From Pseudomonas frederiksbergensis (GTDB taxonomy: Bacteria > Pseudomonadota > Gammaproteobacteria > Pseudomonadales > Pseudomonadaceae): a stretch of 64,000 nucleotides of DNA. The notes beneath the pieces were generated by a model. The model did not search any database. It was not told the DNA's origin and worked only from the letters and a program-made list of their open reading frames with translations. A program made the position numbers and the translations under genes. The stretch covers positions 142,633 through 206,632 of the forward strand of contig NZ_MOBR01000020.1 in the NCBI RefSeq assembly GCF_003732705.1. The letters run 5' to 3'. Each line of letters starts with the position of its first letter. Positions within the stretch are counted from its first letter, which is position 1. Below, piece after piece: positions 34,038 to 42,846 of this stretch.

Positions 34038-34859
34038 TCAGACCATGGCCAACCGCTGCTTACGTTGTGGCGCGTGAAACGCGTGGTCCAGCGCCTCCAG
34101 ATCCGTCGCTTCCAGCTTCAACTGCGCGGCTTGCGCATTGAGCGTCACGTGCTCGGGTCGGACCGCTTTGGGAATGGCGATGACACTGTCCTGACGCAGT
34201 ATCCATGCCAGTGCTACCTGGGCCGGTGTCGCCTCGTGACGGGCGGCCACCTGCTTGAGCGTAGAGTTGACCAGCATATGCCCACCTTGACCGATGGGAC
34301 AGTAGGCCATGACCGGCAGTTGCTGTTGTTCGCACCAGGGCAGCAGGTCGAATTCGATGCCGCGTTCTTCCAGGTTGTACAGCACCTGATTGGTGGCGCA
34401 GGCCGGTGCGGCCAGTTCCTGCAGGTCATCGACGTCGAAATTGGACACACCCCAACGGCCGATCTTGCCCTCTTCGCGCAGGCGTTCGAAGGCTTCGACG
34501 GTTTCTTCCAAGGGGTATTGGCCGCGCCAGTGCAGCAGGTATAGATCGATGTAATCGGTGTTCAAGCGCCGCAGGCTGCGCTCGCAGGCCTGGGGAATGC
34601 CTTTGCGGCTGGCGTTGTGCGGGTAGACCTTACTGACCAGAAAGACCTGATCGCGCAGACCACCGATGGCTTCCCCCACCACCTCTTCGGCACCGCCCTC
34701 GGCGTACATTTCGGCGGTGTCGATCAGCGTCATGCCCAGCTCGATGCCCTGGCGCAGGGCCGCGACTTCATTACGGTGCGCCGAGCGATCCTCGCCCATG
34801 CGCCAGGTGCCCTGGCCGATGATCGGTACCTGAACGCCGGCCAGTTCAAGGGTCCGCAT
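34038..34859 (-). CDS. Aldo/keto reductase
   Basis: A 273-residue NADPH-dependent reductase of aldehydes or ketones. The catalytic tetrad is present: Asp and Tyr in DTAEMYAEG, Lys in LVSKVYP, and His in YLLHWRG. The C-terminal SVIAIPKAVRPEHV is the NADPH-binding part. A strong GAGGAGG ribosome site precedes the ATG. It is the first gene of a probable pair with the DUF1810 gene. The physiological substrate is unknown. Confidence 0.93.
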   Translation of the reverse strand: MRTLELAGVQVPIIGQGTWRMGEDRSAHRNEVAALRQGIELGMTLIDTAEMYAEGGAEEVVGEAIGGLRDQVFLVSKVYPHNASRKGIPQACERSLRRLNTDYIDLYLLHWRGQYPLEETVEAFERLREEGKIGRWGVSNFDVDDLQELAAPACATNQVLYNLEERGIEFDLLPWCEQQQLPVMAYCPIGQGGHMLVNSTLKQVAARHEATPAQVALAWILRQDSVIAIPKAVRPEHVTLNAQAAQLKLEATDLEALDHAFHAPQRKQRLAMV

Positions 34860-34935
34860 GAAAAACCTCCTCAGTGAAACGCAATCGATACTTCAGTGGG
34901 CAGCAGAATAGCCCATGGGTTCCCTAGGCCAAAAC

Positions 34936-35030
34936 CGGTAGGAGCAAAGCTTGCTCGCGATTGCGGTCTGACATTCAACGTTGATGTTGAATGACACGGC
35001 CTTATCGCGAGCAAGCTTTGCTCCTACCGG
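34936..35030. repeat. REPIN
   Basis: GTAGGAGCAAAGCTTGC pair with outer CCGG/CCGG ends, upstream of the aldo/keto reductase. Confidence 0.9.
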
Positions 35031-35048
35031 GGAGGGTGTGGCTCGGGG

Positions 35049-36197
35049 TTATTGCGCGGAGAACTTGAACACGGTGTGTTGGGTGTATGTTTTGCCCGGG
35101 TCCAGGCGTGTCGAAGGGAAGTTCGGTTGGTTCGGCGAATCCGGGTAGTGCTGGGTTTCCAGGGTAAATGCGCTCCAGTGCGCATAGGTCTTGCCAGCCT
35201 TGCCCTTGACCGAACCATCGAGGAAGTTGCTGGTGTAGAACTGCACACCCGGTTCGGTGGTGTAGAGCTGCAAGCGGCGGCCGGTCTGTGGGTCGCTGAC
35301 GTCGGCGGCGAGTTTTTTCACGTCACCCTTGGCATCCAGCGCCCAGTTGAAGTCGAAGCCACCCTGTTTCGGTTCGGCAAATTTAAGCTGCGGGTGATCG
35401 GCCTTGATGTTTTTGCCGATGGCGGTCGGCTGGGTGAAGTCCATCGGCGTGCCGGCCACCGGCGCCAGTTCACCGGTAGGGATCAGCGTGCCATTGATCG
35501 GCGTGTAATGACTGGCGTGCAGGGTGGCGAGCTGTTTCAGTACATCGCCATTGCCAGCGCCAGCCAGGTTGAAATAACTGTGGTTGGTCAGGTTCAGCAC
35601 CGTGGGTTTGTCGGTGCTGGCCTTGTAGTCAATGCGCAACTCGTTGTTCTCGGTGAGGCTATAGGTGACCTCGGTTTTCAGGTTGCCGGGGAAACCCATT
35701 TCACCGTCCTTCGACAGATAGGTCAGGGTCACGCCCACCGAATCCTTGCCCTTGCTCGGCTCCGCCTTCCACACGTGCTTGTCGAAACCCTGGGTGCCGC
35801 CGTGCAGCGAGTTGGGGCCATCGTTGTTCGGCACTTGATAGCGTTTGCCGTCCAATTCAAAAGCGCCGCCGGCCAGGCGATTGCCGAAGCGGCCGATGGT
35901 CGCGCCGAAGTAAGCCGTACCAGCCTGATAACCCTGGACGTCATCGAAGCCGAGGACGATGTCATCGACCTTGCCGTTTTTGTCCGGCACTTTCAGCGAT
36001 TGCAGCGTGGCGCCGTAGGTGATGACCGTGGCTTGCAGGCCATGGCTGTTGCGTAGGATGTATTGCTCGACGGGCGTGCCGTCATTGGTTTTGCCGAAGG
36101 CTTTGTGTTCGCTGGACAGGCCGGCGGCGTGGGCGGGAAGGGTGGCGATCATCAGGGACAGTCCGAGGCCGGAAAGCAGGTAGCGGGATTGAAGCAT
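35049..36197 (-). CDS. galM: Secreted aldose 1-epimerase (mutarotase)
   Basis: A 382-residue galactose-mutarotase-like enzyme that interconverts alpha and beta anomers of aldoses. A clear signal peptide (MLQSRYLLSG to PAHAAG) places it in the periplasm, unlike the cytoplasmic E. coli GalM. Family motifs: ATIGRFGNRLAGG, NSLHGGTQGFDKHVW, NLTNHSYFNLAG (catalytic His) and LETQHYPDSPN (catalytic Glu region). AAGGAAG lies before the ATG. It is transcribed alone; no sugar transport genes are adjacent. Confidence 0.92.
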   Translation of the reverse strand: MLQSRYLLSGLGLSLMIATLPAHAAGLSSEHKAFGKTNDGTPVEQYILRNSHGLQATVITYGATLQSLKVPDKNGKVDDIVLGFDDVQGYQAGTAYFGATIGRFGNRLAGGAFELDGKRYQVPNNDGPNSLHGGTQGFDKHVWKAEPSKGKDSVGVTLTYLSKDGEMGFPGNLKTEVTYSLTENNELRIDYKASTDKPTVLNLTNHSYFNLAGAGNGDVLKQLATLHASHYTPINGTLIPTGELAPVAGTPMDFTQPTAIGKNIKADHPQLKFAEPKQGGFDFNWALDAKGDVKKLAADVSDPQTGRRLQLYTTEPGVQFYTSNFLDGSVKGKAGKTYAHWSAFTLETQHYPDSPNQPNFPSTRLDPGKTYTQHTVFKFSAQ

Positions 36198-36433
36198 GGT
36201 TGATCTTCCTTTTTGTTGTTTTGATCAGTAGTCATACTAAATATCGACTAGAAGAAAATTTATAGCTGATTAATCGATTAATTCCACAATAAAGTCCGAC
36301 TAAATGCTCGCGGCAAAAAAACCGGTTATCGGTCAGGCGCCGTCGGCACTGCACTTTTTTGGATTAACCGGCTCTATCCATGGCCAGGCTGCGGCGACTC
36401 CCGCCGCGCAGGAATGTGTCAGCCCAAGAACCC

Positions 36434-37171
36434 ATGGCTCGAGTGTTACCCCGCCTTCAAACCCGAATTCGCCTGCTGGTGTGCCTGTCGTTGCTCTTCG
36501 CCAGCGGTTGCAGCCAGCAGCAAGGCAGTGATGTCATCAACCAGTTTCGCGAAGGCAAACCCCAGGAATTTCTCCAGACCAGCGTCGACCGCATGGCCAC
36601 GTTGTCGATGCACGACAACCTGGAAAGTCTCTATCTGTTGATGAGCAAGCTCTACCTGCGCAACCCCCAGGAGCTGAAGAAATCCGGCTTCCTCGATGCC
36701 CGCACCGCCGAAAAGCAAGTGCGCGAGGCCATCGAAATGCAACAACCGCTGCCGACCCTGGGGGGCAAGAAAGACCTGGCGGCGTTGAGCTATGCGATGA
36801 GCCCGGAGTTTCTCGGGGACCGGGTCGGGGCCTTCATCTATGCCATCGGCAGCATGCTGGTCACCGCCCACGGCAATCGCCTGGAGTTCTACATGACCGA
36901 TGCGATCAACCCGGTGTTCGTCAGCAACGCCGCGCGCAACATCGAAAAAGCCACGTGGATCCTCAGTCAGCGGCAGAACAAGAACGGTGAACCGTTGCTG
37001 TTCTCCAACGAAATCTCGGAGGAGGGCAGCAACCTGAGTTTTGCGGTGGAGTTCGGCAAGATCGTGGCGCGCCTGGATTTGTTGACGCAGATGCTGGATG
37101 AGCGGTATCGGCGGATTGGGCTGAATTATGCGCAGAGCCTGCTATTCCTCAATTTCCTCCCCGTCCAATAA
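36434..37171 (+). CDS. Uncharacterised lipoprotein
   Basis: A 245-residue predicted lipoprotein with a signal and lipobox LFASGC (Cys about residue 26). The mature part is mainly helical, with stretches such as NLESLYLLMSKLYLRNP and KKSGFLDARTAEKQVREAI, and no recognised domain. Two starts are possible: ATG 36434, preceded by CAAGAA, or ATG 36380, which would add 18 residues; neither ribosome site is strong. The upstream DNA (36230-36300) is AT-rich and may hold the promoter. No function can be given. Confidence 0.75.
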   Translation: MARVLPRLQTRIRLLVCLSLLFASGCSQQQGSDVINQFREGKPQEFLQTSVDRMATLSMHDNLESLYLLMSKLYLRNPQELKKSGFLDARTAEKQVREAIEMQQPLPTLGGKKDLAALSYAMSPEFLGDRVGAFIYAIGSMLVTAHGNRLEFYMTDAINPVFVSNAARNIEKATWILSQRQNKNGEPLLFSNEISEEGSNLSFAVEFGKIVARLDLLTQMLDERYRRIGLNYAQSLLFLNFLPVQ

Positions 37172-37185
37172 CCCAACACAATCCC

Positions 37186-37279
37186 TTGTAGGAGCGAAGC
37201 TTGCTCGCGAAGACGGTGTGTCAGACAACAGAGATGTTGGATGTGCCGGCCTCTTCGCGAGCAAGCTTCGCTCCTACAG
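37186..37279. repeat. REPIN
   Basis: GTAGGAGCGAAGCTTGC-type pair between the lipoprotein and TauE genes. Confidence 0.9.
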
Positions 37280-37344
37280 GTGCGTGGGTGTATTGGGCAT
37301 AACGATAGACCGCATCGATATAAGTGGTTATAAGAAAAATCGCT

Positions 37345-37389
37345 ATGCTGCGGGCCAGTTTTTTCATGCGTTTTCTGTGGGCGTGTTAA
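37345..37389 (+). promoter_or_regulatory. Possible leader peptide ORF ahead of the TauE gene
   Basis: A 14-codon ORF, MLRASFFMRFLWAC, ends in Cys and stops at TAATG, sharing one base with the TauE start. A shorter form starts at 37366 (MRFLWAC). It follows an AT-rich ATAAGTGGTTATAAG stretch. TATGCT at 37344 could instead be a -10 box, in which case only the shorter form would be transcribed. Confidence 0.35.
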
Positions 37390-38174
37390 TGGATTTCGGT
37401 AATTTCGGGTTAGTCGTTGCAGGCTTGGTGGTGGGCTTTATCGTCGGGATGACCGGCGTGGGCGGCGGTTCGCTGATGACGCCGATTCTGTTGTGGTTCG
37501 GCGTCAACCCGGCCACTGCGGTGGGCACGGACTTGCTGTACGCGGCCATTACCAAATCCAGCGGCGTGCTGGTGCATCGCAAGAACAAGAACATCGATTG
37601 GGCGATTACCGGTTGGCTGACACTCGGCAGCGTGCCAGCGGTGGCCATGACGCTGTGGTTCCTCAGTAGCCTGCACACCGCGCCCGAGGCGATGAACGCC
37701 ATCATCAAGCAGGCCCTGGGTTTCGTATTGTTTGCCACGGCCATGGCGATTTTCTTCAAGAAACGCCTGCTCGACTTCGCCCACAAACGCGCCGGTGGCA
37801 ACTACAACCCCAGCGGTTCGCGCCTGAACGTGATGACGGTCATCACCGGCCTGATCCTCGGCACCATGGTCGCCCTGACGTCCATCGGCGCCGGCGCCCT
37901 GGGCACCGTGGCGCTGTTTATCCTTTATCCACTCCTGCCGACCCGTCGCCTCGTCGGCACGGAAATCGCCCACGCCGTGCCCCTGACCCTGGTGGCTGGC
38001 CTCGGCCACGCGAGCATGGGCAACATGGATTGGCATGTGCTGGGTTTCCTGCTGATCGGTTCGCTGCCGGGGATCTGGCTGGGCAGCCACCTGACCGGGC
38101 GCATCTCCGACGAATTGCTGCGCCCGTGCCTGGCGACGATGTTGCTGTTGATCGGCTATAAACTCGCGTTCTGA
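37389..38174 (+). CDS. TauE/SafE family anion exporter
   Basis: A 261-residue membrane protein of the TauE/SafE (DUF81) family, which moves sulfite, sulfoacetate or related organic anions. It has about eight hydrophobic segments in two related halves: VGFIVGMTGVGGGSLMTPIL and the second-half ALTSIGAGALGTVAL. The ATG at 37389 begins MDFGNFGLVV and sits in a TAATG overlap with a short upstream ORF; the longer open frame to 37128 runs through a REPIN and is not used. Substrate cannot be assigned from context. Confidence 0.88.
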   Translation: MDFGNFGLVVAGLVVGFIVGMTGVGGGSLMTPILLWFGVNPATAVGTDLLYAAITKSSGVLVHRKNKNIDWAITGWLTLGSVPAVAMTLWFLSSLHTAPEAMNAIIKQALGFVLFATAMAIFFKKRLLDFAHKRAGGNYNPSGSRLNVMTVITGLILGTMVALTSIGAGALGTVALFILYPLLPTRRLVGTEIAHAVPLTLVAGLGHASMGNMDWHVLGFLLIGSLPGIWLGSHLTGRISDELLRPCLATMLLLIGYKLAF

Positions 38175-38202
38175 TCTCCCCAATCTATTGATTCAACCCT
38201 GA

Positions 38203-38296
38203 CCTGTGGGAGCGAGCTTGCTCGCGATAGCGGACTGACAGTCAACATCTATGTTGAATGAAAGGGCCTCATCGCGAGCAAGCTCGCTCCCACAGG
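38203..38296. repeat. REPIN
   Basis: GTGGGAGCGAGCTTGC-type pair in the gap between the TauE gene and the bphO leader. The remaining 145 bp upstream of the leader hold the likely operon promoter. Confidence 0.9.
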
Positions 38297-38442
38297 AATT
38301 GGGTGTTCGGCCCGTTCGCACCGCCGCGCGTAAACAAACCACTTCTAACCCCCTATAGGTGCTACGGTGCAACGCCATCCTTTCATTCGTCCACGAATGA
38401 CCTGTCGGCATTCCCCCGTGATCGACAAGGAAGAGGTGAAAC

Positions 38443-38514
38443 GTGCACACGTTAATCGACGTGGCTGAGCGTCAAATCCACTCAGCCGGGTATTGCCTCG
38501 ACGCCTTGTCGTGA
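38443..38514 (+). CDS. Short leader ORF coupled to bphO
   Basis: A 23-codon ORF begins GTG (MHTLIDVAER) six bases after the strong ribosome site AAGGAAGAGG (38427-38436) and ends in TGA inside GTGA, overlapping the bphO start by the standard 3-4 bases. bphO has no ribosome site of its own, so ribosomes probably reach it from this ORF. No family is recognised. It could be a leader peptide or the remnant of an upstream gene. Confidence 0.5.
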   Translation: MHTLIDVAERQIHSAGYCLDALS

Positions 38515-39110
38515 CCGTCCCGCCCAAAAGCCTGCCGCTGATTCTCAGTGAGCTGCGCATTGCGACCACCCAGCAACATCAGCTGCTGGAAAAACGCATC
38601 CCTTTTTTCACCGCCGACCAGGAACTGTATACGCGCCTGATCGAAGCCTATTTCGGGTTCTATCGACCGCTGGAAAACCTGCTGTGCCAGACCGCCATGA
38701 CCATTTCAGGCCTGGACTGGCTGATCCGCAGCAAAACCCCCTCCCTGGAAGCCGACCTGTATGCGTTGGGCCTGGACGCGGACGAGATTGCGAGAATTCC
38801 CCAGTGCGCGTTTTCCTTGGAGATCAATTGCGCGGCCGATGTGCTGGGCGTGTTGTACGTCCTTGAGGGTGCGACGCTGGGCGGGCAATCCCTGCGCAAC
38901 GGCTTGTACTCGCGCCTGGGCATCGATGAACACCGGGGCGGGCGGTTTTTTGCGGTGTACGGGACGTCGACCCTGGTGATGTGGCGGGGTTTTCTGGCGT
39001 GTCTGTATGAAGTGCGCGACCCGGCCGAGCGCGCGCAATCGGTGGTCGCCGCCGAGGCGACCTTCAAGGCTTTCGAACACTGGCTTGAGCGCCGCAGGGT
39101 GTTGCAATGA
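38511..39110 (+). CDS. bphO: Biliverdin-producing heme oxygenase
   Basis: BphO opens heme to biliverdin, carbon monoxide and iron; the biliverdin is the chromophore for the phytochrome encoded next. The 199-residue protein has the proximal-His region ATTQQHQLLEKR and the distal-helix Gly-rich stretch YVLEGATLGGQSL. The GTG at 38511 gives MTVPPKSLPL, matches expected family length, and overlaps the stop of an upstream 23-codon ORF; a TTG at 38493 is less likely. The stop overlaps bphP in ATGA, so the two are tightly coupled. Confidence 0.93.
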   Translation: MTVPPKSLPLILSELRIATTQQHQLLEKRIPFFTADQELYTRLIEAYFGFYRPLENLLCQTAMTISGLDWLIRSKTPSLEADLYALGLDADEIARIPQCAFSLEINCAADVLGVLYVLEGATLGGQSLRNGLYSRLGIDEHRGGRFFAVYGTSTLVMWRGFLACLYEVRDPAERAQSVVAAEATFKAFEHWLERRRVLQ

Positions 39111-41338
39111 ATCGCCTGAGCCCTGAGCAACTGGACGCCGCGCTTGCCCAATGCGCCGATGAGCCGATCCGGATTCCGGGTTCGATCCAGCCCCATGGCG
39201 TGCTGCTGACCCTGAGCGAGCCGGGGTTGATCATCGGTCAGATCAGCAGCAACTGCGCGGCGATGTTCGGGCACTCGGTCGAGGCCTTGTTGCAGCAACC
39301 GTTGGCGACGCTGACGGGCGCGACGGCGGTGGAGCAAGTCCGTCAGGCGCTGCTGCCGGCGGAACTGGAAGACGCCAATCCGCTGGTGCTGGAAATCGGC
39401 GGCCAGCGCTTCAACGGGTCGCTCAGTCGTCATGACGGCGTGATCATTCTTGAGCTGGAACCGTGGTGGGAAGCTGCCCAGGACAACACCGTCATTCTGC
39501 TGCGCGCCTTGCGGCGCATGCAGGCGGCCGCGACGTTGCAGGACCTGTACACCGTCAGTGTCGAAGAAATCCGCCACCTGACCGGCTTCGACCGCGTGAT
39601 GATTTACCGCTTCGAACCGGCCGGTCACGGCCAGGTCATCAGCGAAGCATTGGGCGGCCTGTTGCCCGGCTATCTCGGCCAGTGCTTTCCGGCCTCGGAC
39701 ATTCCGCCCCAGGCCCGAGAGTTGTATCGCCTGAACTGGATCCGGGTGATTCCCGATGCGCGTTATGTGCCGGTGCCGATCCTGCCGGTGCTGCGCCCCG
39801 ATAACGGACAGTCGCTGGACCTTGGTTTCTCGATGTTGCGCAGCGTGTCGCCGGTGCACTGCCAATACCTGGACAACATGGGCGTGCGCGCTTCCATGAG
39901 CCTGTCGCTGCTGGAGCAGGATCGGCTGTGGGGCCTGATCACCTGCGCCCATCCCGAGCCGCTGTTGGTTAGCCATCCGGTGCGCACCATGTGCACCGCG
40001 ATTGCCCAGTTGCTCAGCGTGCAGATCACCGCACTGCAAACCCGGGACTTGCAGGCGGACCGCGAACAAAAGTCGCGACTCATTAAAGAACTGACTGCGG
40101 CGATGCGTCTGGCCGAACACGATGTGCTGGACGGTCTGGCGAATCATCCGCAGCAACTGTTGAGTCTGACCGGGGCCAGTGGCGTGGCGGTGTTGATCGA
40201 GGATCGCTTGCAGTTGATCGGTCAATGCCCGACGCAAGAACAGGTCCGCGCGCTGTATCTGTGGGTGCGCGAGCAATGCCTGGACAGCGGCGAGTTGCTG
40301 GTGACCGATCATCTGCAAAGCCTGCACGGCGTCAGCGCCACGTACAGCGATGTCGCCAGCGGTCTGTTGGCGTTCGTACTGCCCAAACCGGTGGACAACG
40401 CGGTGATCTGGTTTGGCGCGCAACTGCGTTCCAGCATGAAATGGAGCGGCAATCCCGATGAGCATTTGGTTGCCGGCACTGACGCCAGCCAACGGCTGCA
40501 ACCGCGCAAATCCTTTGAGGTCTGGGAGCAACAAGTAGAGGGCAGGGCGCGAACGTGGAGCGCCGCCGATGCCTACGCGGCCCTGCAATTGCGCCGAGGC
40601 GCCATCGAAGACGACCTGGCCCGCCAGGTGCGCCGCGAACATGAAGCGGTGCGGGTACGCGATGAGCTGGTGGCGGTGGTGTCTCACGATCTGCGCAACC
40701 CGATGACAATTATCATCATGCAGTGCGGAATGATGCAGCGCCTGGTGTCTCGCGATGAAGGCAAGCACGCCGTGCGCATGAGTGCCGCGCTGGGCACCAT
40801 GGAAGAAGCCACCGCGCGCATGAACGCGCTGATTGCCGATTTGCTGGACAAGTCGCGGCTGGATGCCGGGCAATACCCGTTGGAGTGCAAGCCGCTGGAT
40901 GTCGTCGAGTTGCTTGAGCAAGCGTGCGGGTTGCTGGTGACCCTGACGTCGCACAAGGGCATCGAACTCAATTGCACCAGCGCCCCCGGCATGAGCATCG
41001 ACGCCGATCCGCAGCGGCTGTTCCAGGTGTTATCGAACCTGCTGGGCAACGCCATCAAATTCACCCCGACTGGCGGGCGCATCGACCTCAGTGCCTGGCA
41101 GGTGGACGACAAAGTGATGATTTCGGTGCGCGACAATGGCGGCGGTATTCATGCTGTGCAATTGCCGCATATCTTCGAGCGCTACTGGTCGGTGCGCGAA
41201 GGCAACCCCAACGGCAGCGGCTTGGGCTTGTATATCTGCCGCAGCATCGTCCAGGCCCACGGCGGCGAGCTGTGGGCTGAAAGTGAGCCGGGTGTTGGAA
41301 GTGTGTTTACCTTTTCCATCCCGGCGATGACTACCTAG
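39107..41338 (+). CDS. bphP: Bacteriophytochrome histidine kinase
   Basis: A red/far-red light sensor kinase of 743 residues. Order of domains: PAS with the biliverdin-attaching Cys16 (AQCADEPI), GAF with the signature PASDIPPQARELY near residue 195, PHY with the tongue motif PRKSFEVW near residue 465, HisKA with the phospho-accepting His527 in VVSHDLRNP, and HATPase with RDNGGG and GSGLGLYI. It has no receiver domain, and no response regulator gene is adjacent, so its partner lies elsewhere. It overlaps bphO by 4 bp. Its TAG stop shares the CTAG tetranucleotide with the stop of the convergent VOC gene. Confidence 0.96.
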   Translation: MNRLSPEQLDAALAQCADEPIRIPGSIQPHGVLLTLSEPGLIIGQISSNCAAMFGHSVEALLQQPLATLTGATAVEQVRQALLPAELEDANPLVLEIGGQRFNGSLSRHDGVIILELEPWWEAAQDNTVILLRALRRMQAAATLQDLYTVSVEEIRHLTGFDRVMIYRFEPAGHGQVISEALGGLLPGYLGQCFPASDIPPQARELYRLNWIRVIPDARYVPVPILPVLRPDNGQSLDLGFSMLRSVSPVHCQYLDNMGVRASMSLSLLEQDRLWGLITCAHPEPLLVSHPVRTMCTAIAQLLSVQITALQTRDLQADREQKSRLIKELTAAMRLAEHDVLDGLANHPQQLLSLTGASGVAVLIEDRLQLIGQCPTQEQVRALYLWVREQCLDSGELLVTDHLQSLHGVSATYSDVASGLLAFVLPKPVDNAVIWFGAQLRSSMKWSGNPDEHLVAGTDASQRLQPRKSFEVWEQQVEGRARTWSAADAYAALQLRRGAIEDDLARQVRREHEAVRVRDELVAVVSHDLRNPMTIIIMQCGMMQRLVSRDEGKHAVRMSAALGTMEEATARMNALIADLLDKSRLDAGQYPLECKPLDVVELLEQACGLLVTLTSHKGIELNCTSAPGMSIDADPQRLFQVLSNLLGNAIKFTPTGGRIDLSAWQVDDKVMISVRDNGGGIHAVQLPHIFERYWSVREGNPNGSGLGLYICRSIVQAHGGELWAESEPGVGSVFTFSIPAMTT

Positions 41339-41703
41339 GGCTGGGTCATCATCTCCAACAGGTGCCCGTCCGGGTCATCGAAATACACACGCCGGCCGCC
41401 GCCATAGTCGTTGATCTCGTTGGGCCGCTGCTTGCCCGGGTCGGCCCACCATGGCTGCTGGCGTGCTTGCAGGCGAGCGAAGGCCTGGTCGAAGTCATCG
41501 TCACCGATCAGGAACGCATAGTGCTGGGAAGCGATCGGCGGGTCGTTGTCGTAGAAATCCAGCGACACGTTGTTGTCGAGCTTGACGATCAGCATCGGCC
41601 CGAATGGCTCGGGGGCGGGCAGGCCGAGGATCTCGGCGAGGTAGTTCGCCGAGATGTGTTTGTCGCGGCACCAGACGATGGTGTGGTTCAACTGAGCGCT
41701 CAT
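41335..41703 (-). CDS. VOC family (glyoxalase-like) protein
   Basis: A 122-residue vicinal-oxygen-chelate protein with two beta-alpha-beta-beta-beta units. It starts LNHTIVWCRDKHIS with a metal-type His, and ends VYFDDPDGHLLEMMTQP with the second His and Glu. Members include glyoxalase I, dioxygenases and antibiotic-binding proteins; nothing here tells which. GAGGA precedes the ATG. The 3' end overlaps bphP by 4 bp on the opposite strand. Confidence 0.88.
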   Translation of the reverse strand: MSAQLNHTIVWCRDKHISANYLAEILGLPAPEPFGPMLIVKLDNNVSLDFYDNDPPIASQHYAFLIGDDDFDQAFARLQARQQPWWADPGKQRPNEINDYGGGRRVYFDDPDGHLLEMMTQP

Positions 41704-41762
41704 TGAGAAGTCCTCATGGCGGATCAGTTGTAAAGACTAGCTCAACCGGTGTTCCCAATCTC

Positions 41763-41853
41763 CTGTGGGAGCGAGCCTGCTCGCGAAAGCGGTGTGTCAG
41801 TCACATTGATGCTCGATGTGCCGCCGCCTTCGCGAGCAGGCTCGCTCCCACAA
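41763..41853. repeat. REPIN
   Basis: GTGGGAGCGAGCCTGC-type pair in the 316-bp gap between the VOC and DUF4174 genes. About 165 bp are left on the DUF4174 side for a promoter. Confidence 0.9.
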
Positions 41854-42019
41854 GGTTGTGCATTCACCTGAAAGACTCATCGACAGTACGCACAATCTGT
41901 TGCGCAATGCCGGCCCTGACCTAAGCTTTGGGCTAAGCGAAACATATTCGTGGATCGTCACCCGGAACGATCGCCGCGATGCGCAATCATTAGAGCGTGG
42001 ATATCAAAAGGAGATGCGC

Positions 42020-42583
42020 ATGCTCATCAGGTCATTGACCCTGACAACCCTGCTGGCATTTGCCGGCCCCCTGTTCGCCGCCGACAGCGACTCACCCCTG
42101 GCTGCGGATATGGGTAGGGCCCGACCGCTGATCGTGATCACGTCCAGTACCATTGACCCGGTTTGGCTAGGCTTGAAAAAGTCGCTTGAAGACCCGGCCA
42201 ACAAGCAAGGCGTCGCCCAGCGCAATATCAAGATCTACAGCGTGCTGAACATGTCTGGCCAACTCGATGGCAAGGACATGGGTCAGCAAGACACCATGGC
42301 CCTGATCCGTTCGCTGAAACTCGGCGCCGGCGCGTTGCCCAAAGTCATCTTGCTGGGCAAGGACGGTGAGAAAAAACTTGAGAGTTCGGGGGCGGATTCG
42401 AAGGCCGTCGATCTGAAGAAAATCTTCGACACCGTCGACGCCCTGCCGCCAGAGGAGAAGGAAGCCGCAGCGCCGACCCCGCCACCGGTGGCGGCAGAAC
42501 CCGCTGCGACCAAAGGCGCCAAGGGCACGAAACCGGGGAAACCGGCCAAGCCTGCCAAACCCGCTGAGCAGCCGGATGATTAG
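42020..42583 (+). CDS. DUF4174 periplasmic protein with low-complexity tail
   Basis: A 187-residue secreted protein. It has a signal peptide (LIRSLTLTTLLAFAGPLFAAD) cleaved near FAAD, then a thioredoxin-like DUF4174 domain with RPLIVITSSTIDPVW and PKVILLGKDGEKKLES. The last 45 residues are Ala/Pro/Lys-rich, including repeated KPAKPAKPA, probably disordered. Two ATGs lie close together; AAAGGAG directly abuts the first (42014) and is six bases from the second (42020), so the second is chosen. No function is known. Confidence 0.85.
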   Translation: MLIRSLTLTTLLAFAGPLFAADSDSPLAADMGRARPLIVITSSTIDPVWLGLKKSLEDPANKQGVAQRNIKIYSVLNMSGQLDGKDMGQQDTMALIRSLKLGAGALPKVILLGKDGEKKLESSGADSKAVDLKKIFDTVDALPPEEKEAAAPTPPPVAAEPAATKGAKGTKPGKPAKPAKPAEQPDD

Positions 42584-42602
42584 TCTTTAAATACCGCATT
42601 AC

Positions 42603-42691
42603 CTGTGGGAGCGAGCCTGCTCGCGAATACGGTGTGTCAGTAGGCATTAATGTTGACTGACACACCGCCTTCGCGAGCAAGCCCGCTCCCA
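42603..42691. repeat. REPIN
   Basis: Mixed-arm pair: left GAGCCTGCTCGCG, right GAGCAAGCCCGCTCCC. The terminal CAC of the right arm has changed to AAA. Confidence 0.85.
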
Positions 42692-42736
42692 AACCGATCT
42701 CCAATGGACGCAGTATTCGCGACCCACCCAAATCCC

Positions 42737-42829
42737 CAGTAGGAGCGAGGCTTGCCCGCGAAGAGGCCGGCACATTCAGAATTGATGTTGACTGACACAC
42801 CGCCTTCGCGAGCAAGCCCGCTCCCACAG
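42737..42829. repeat. REPIN
   Basis: Mixed-arm pair: left GTAGGAGCGAGGCTTGCCCGCG, right GAGCAAGCCCGCTCCCAC. With the previous element it fills the space between the DUF4174 and SDR genes. Confidence 0.85.
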
Positions 42830-42846
42830 TTGTTGTGTCGGTCCGG

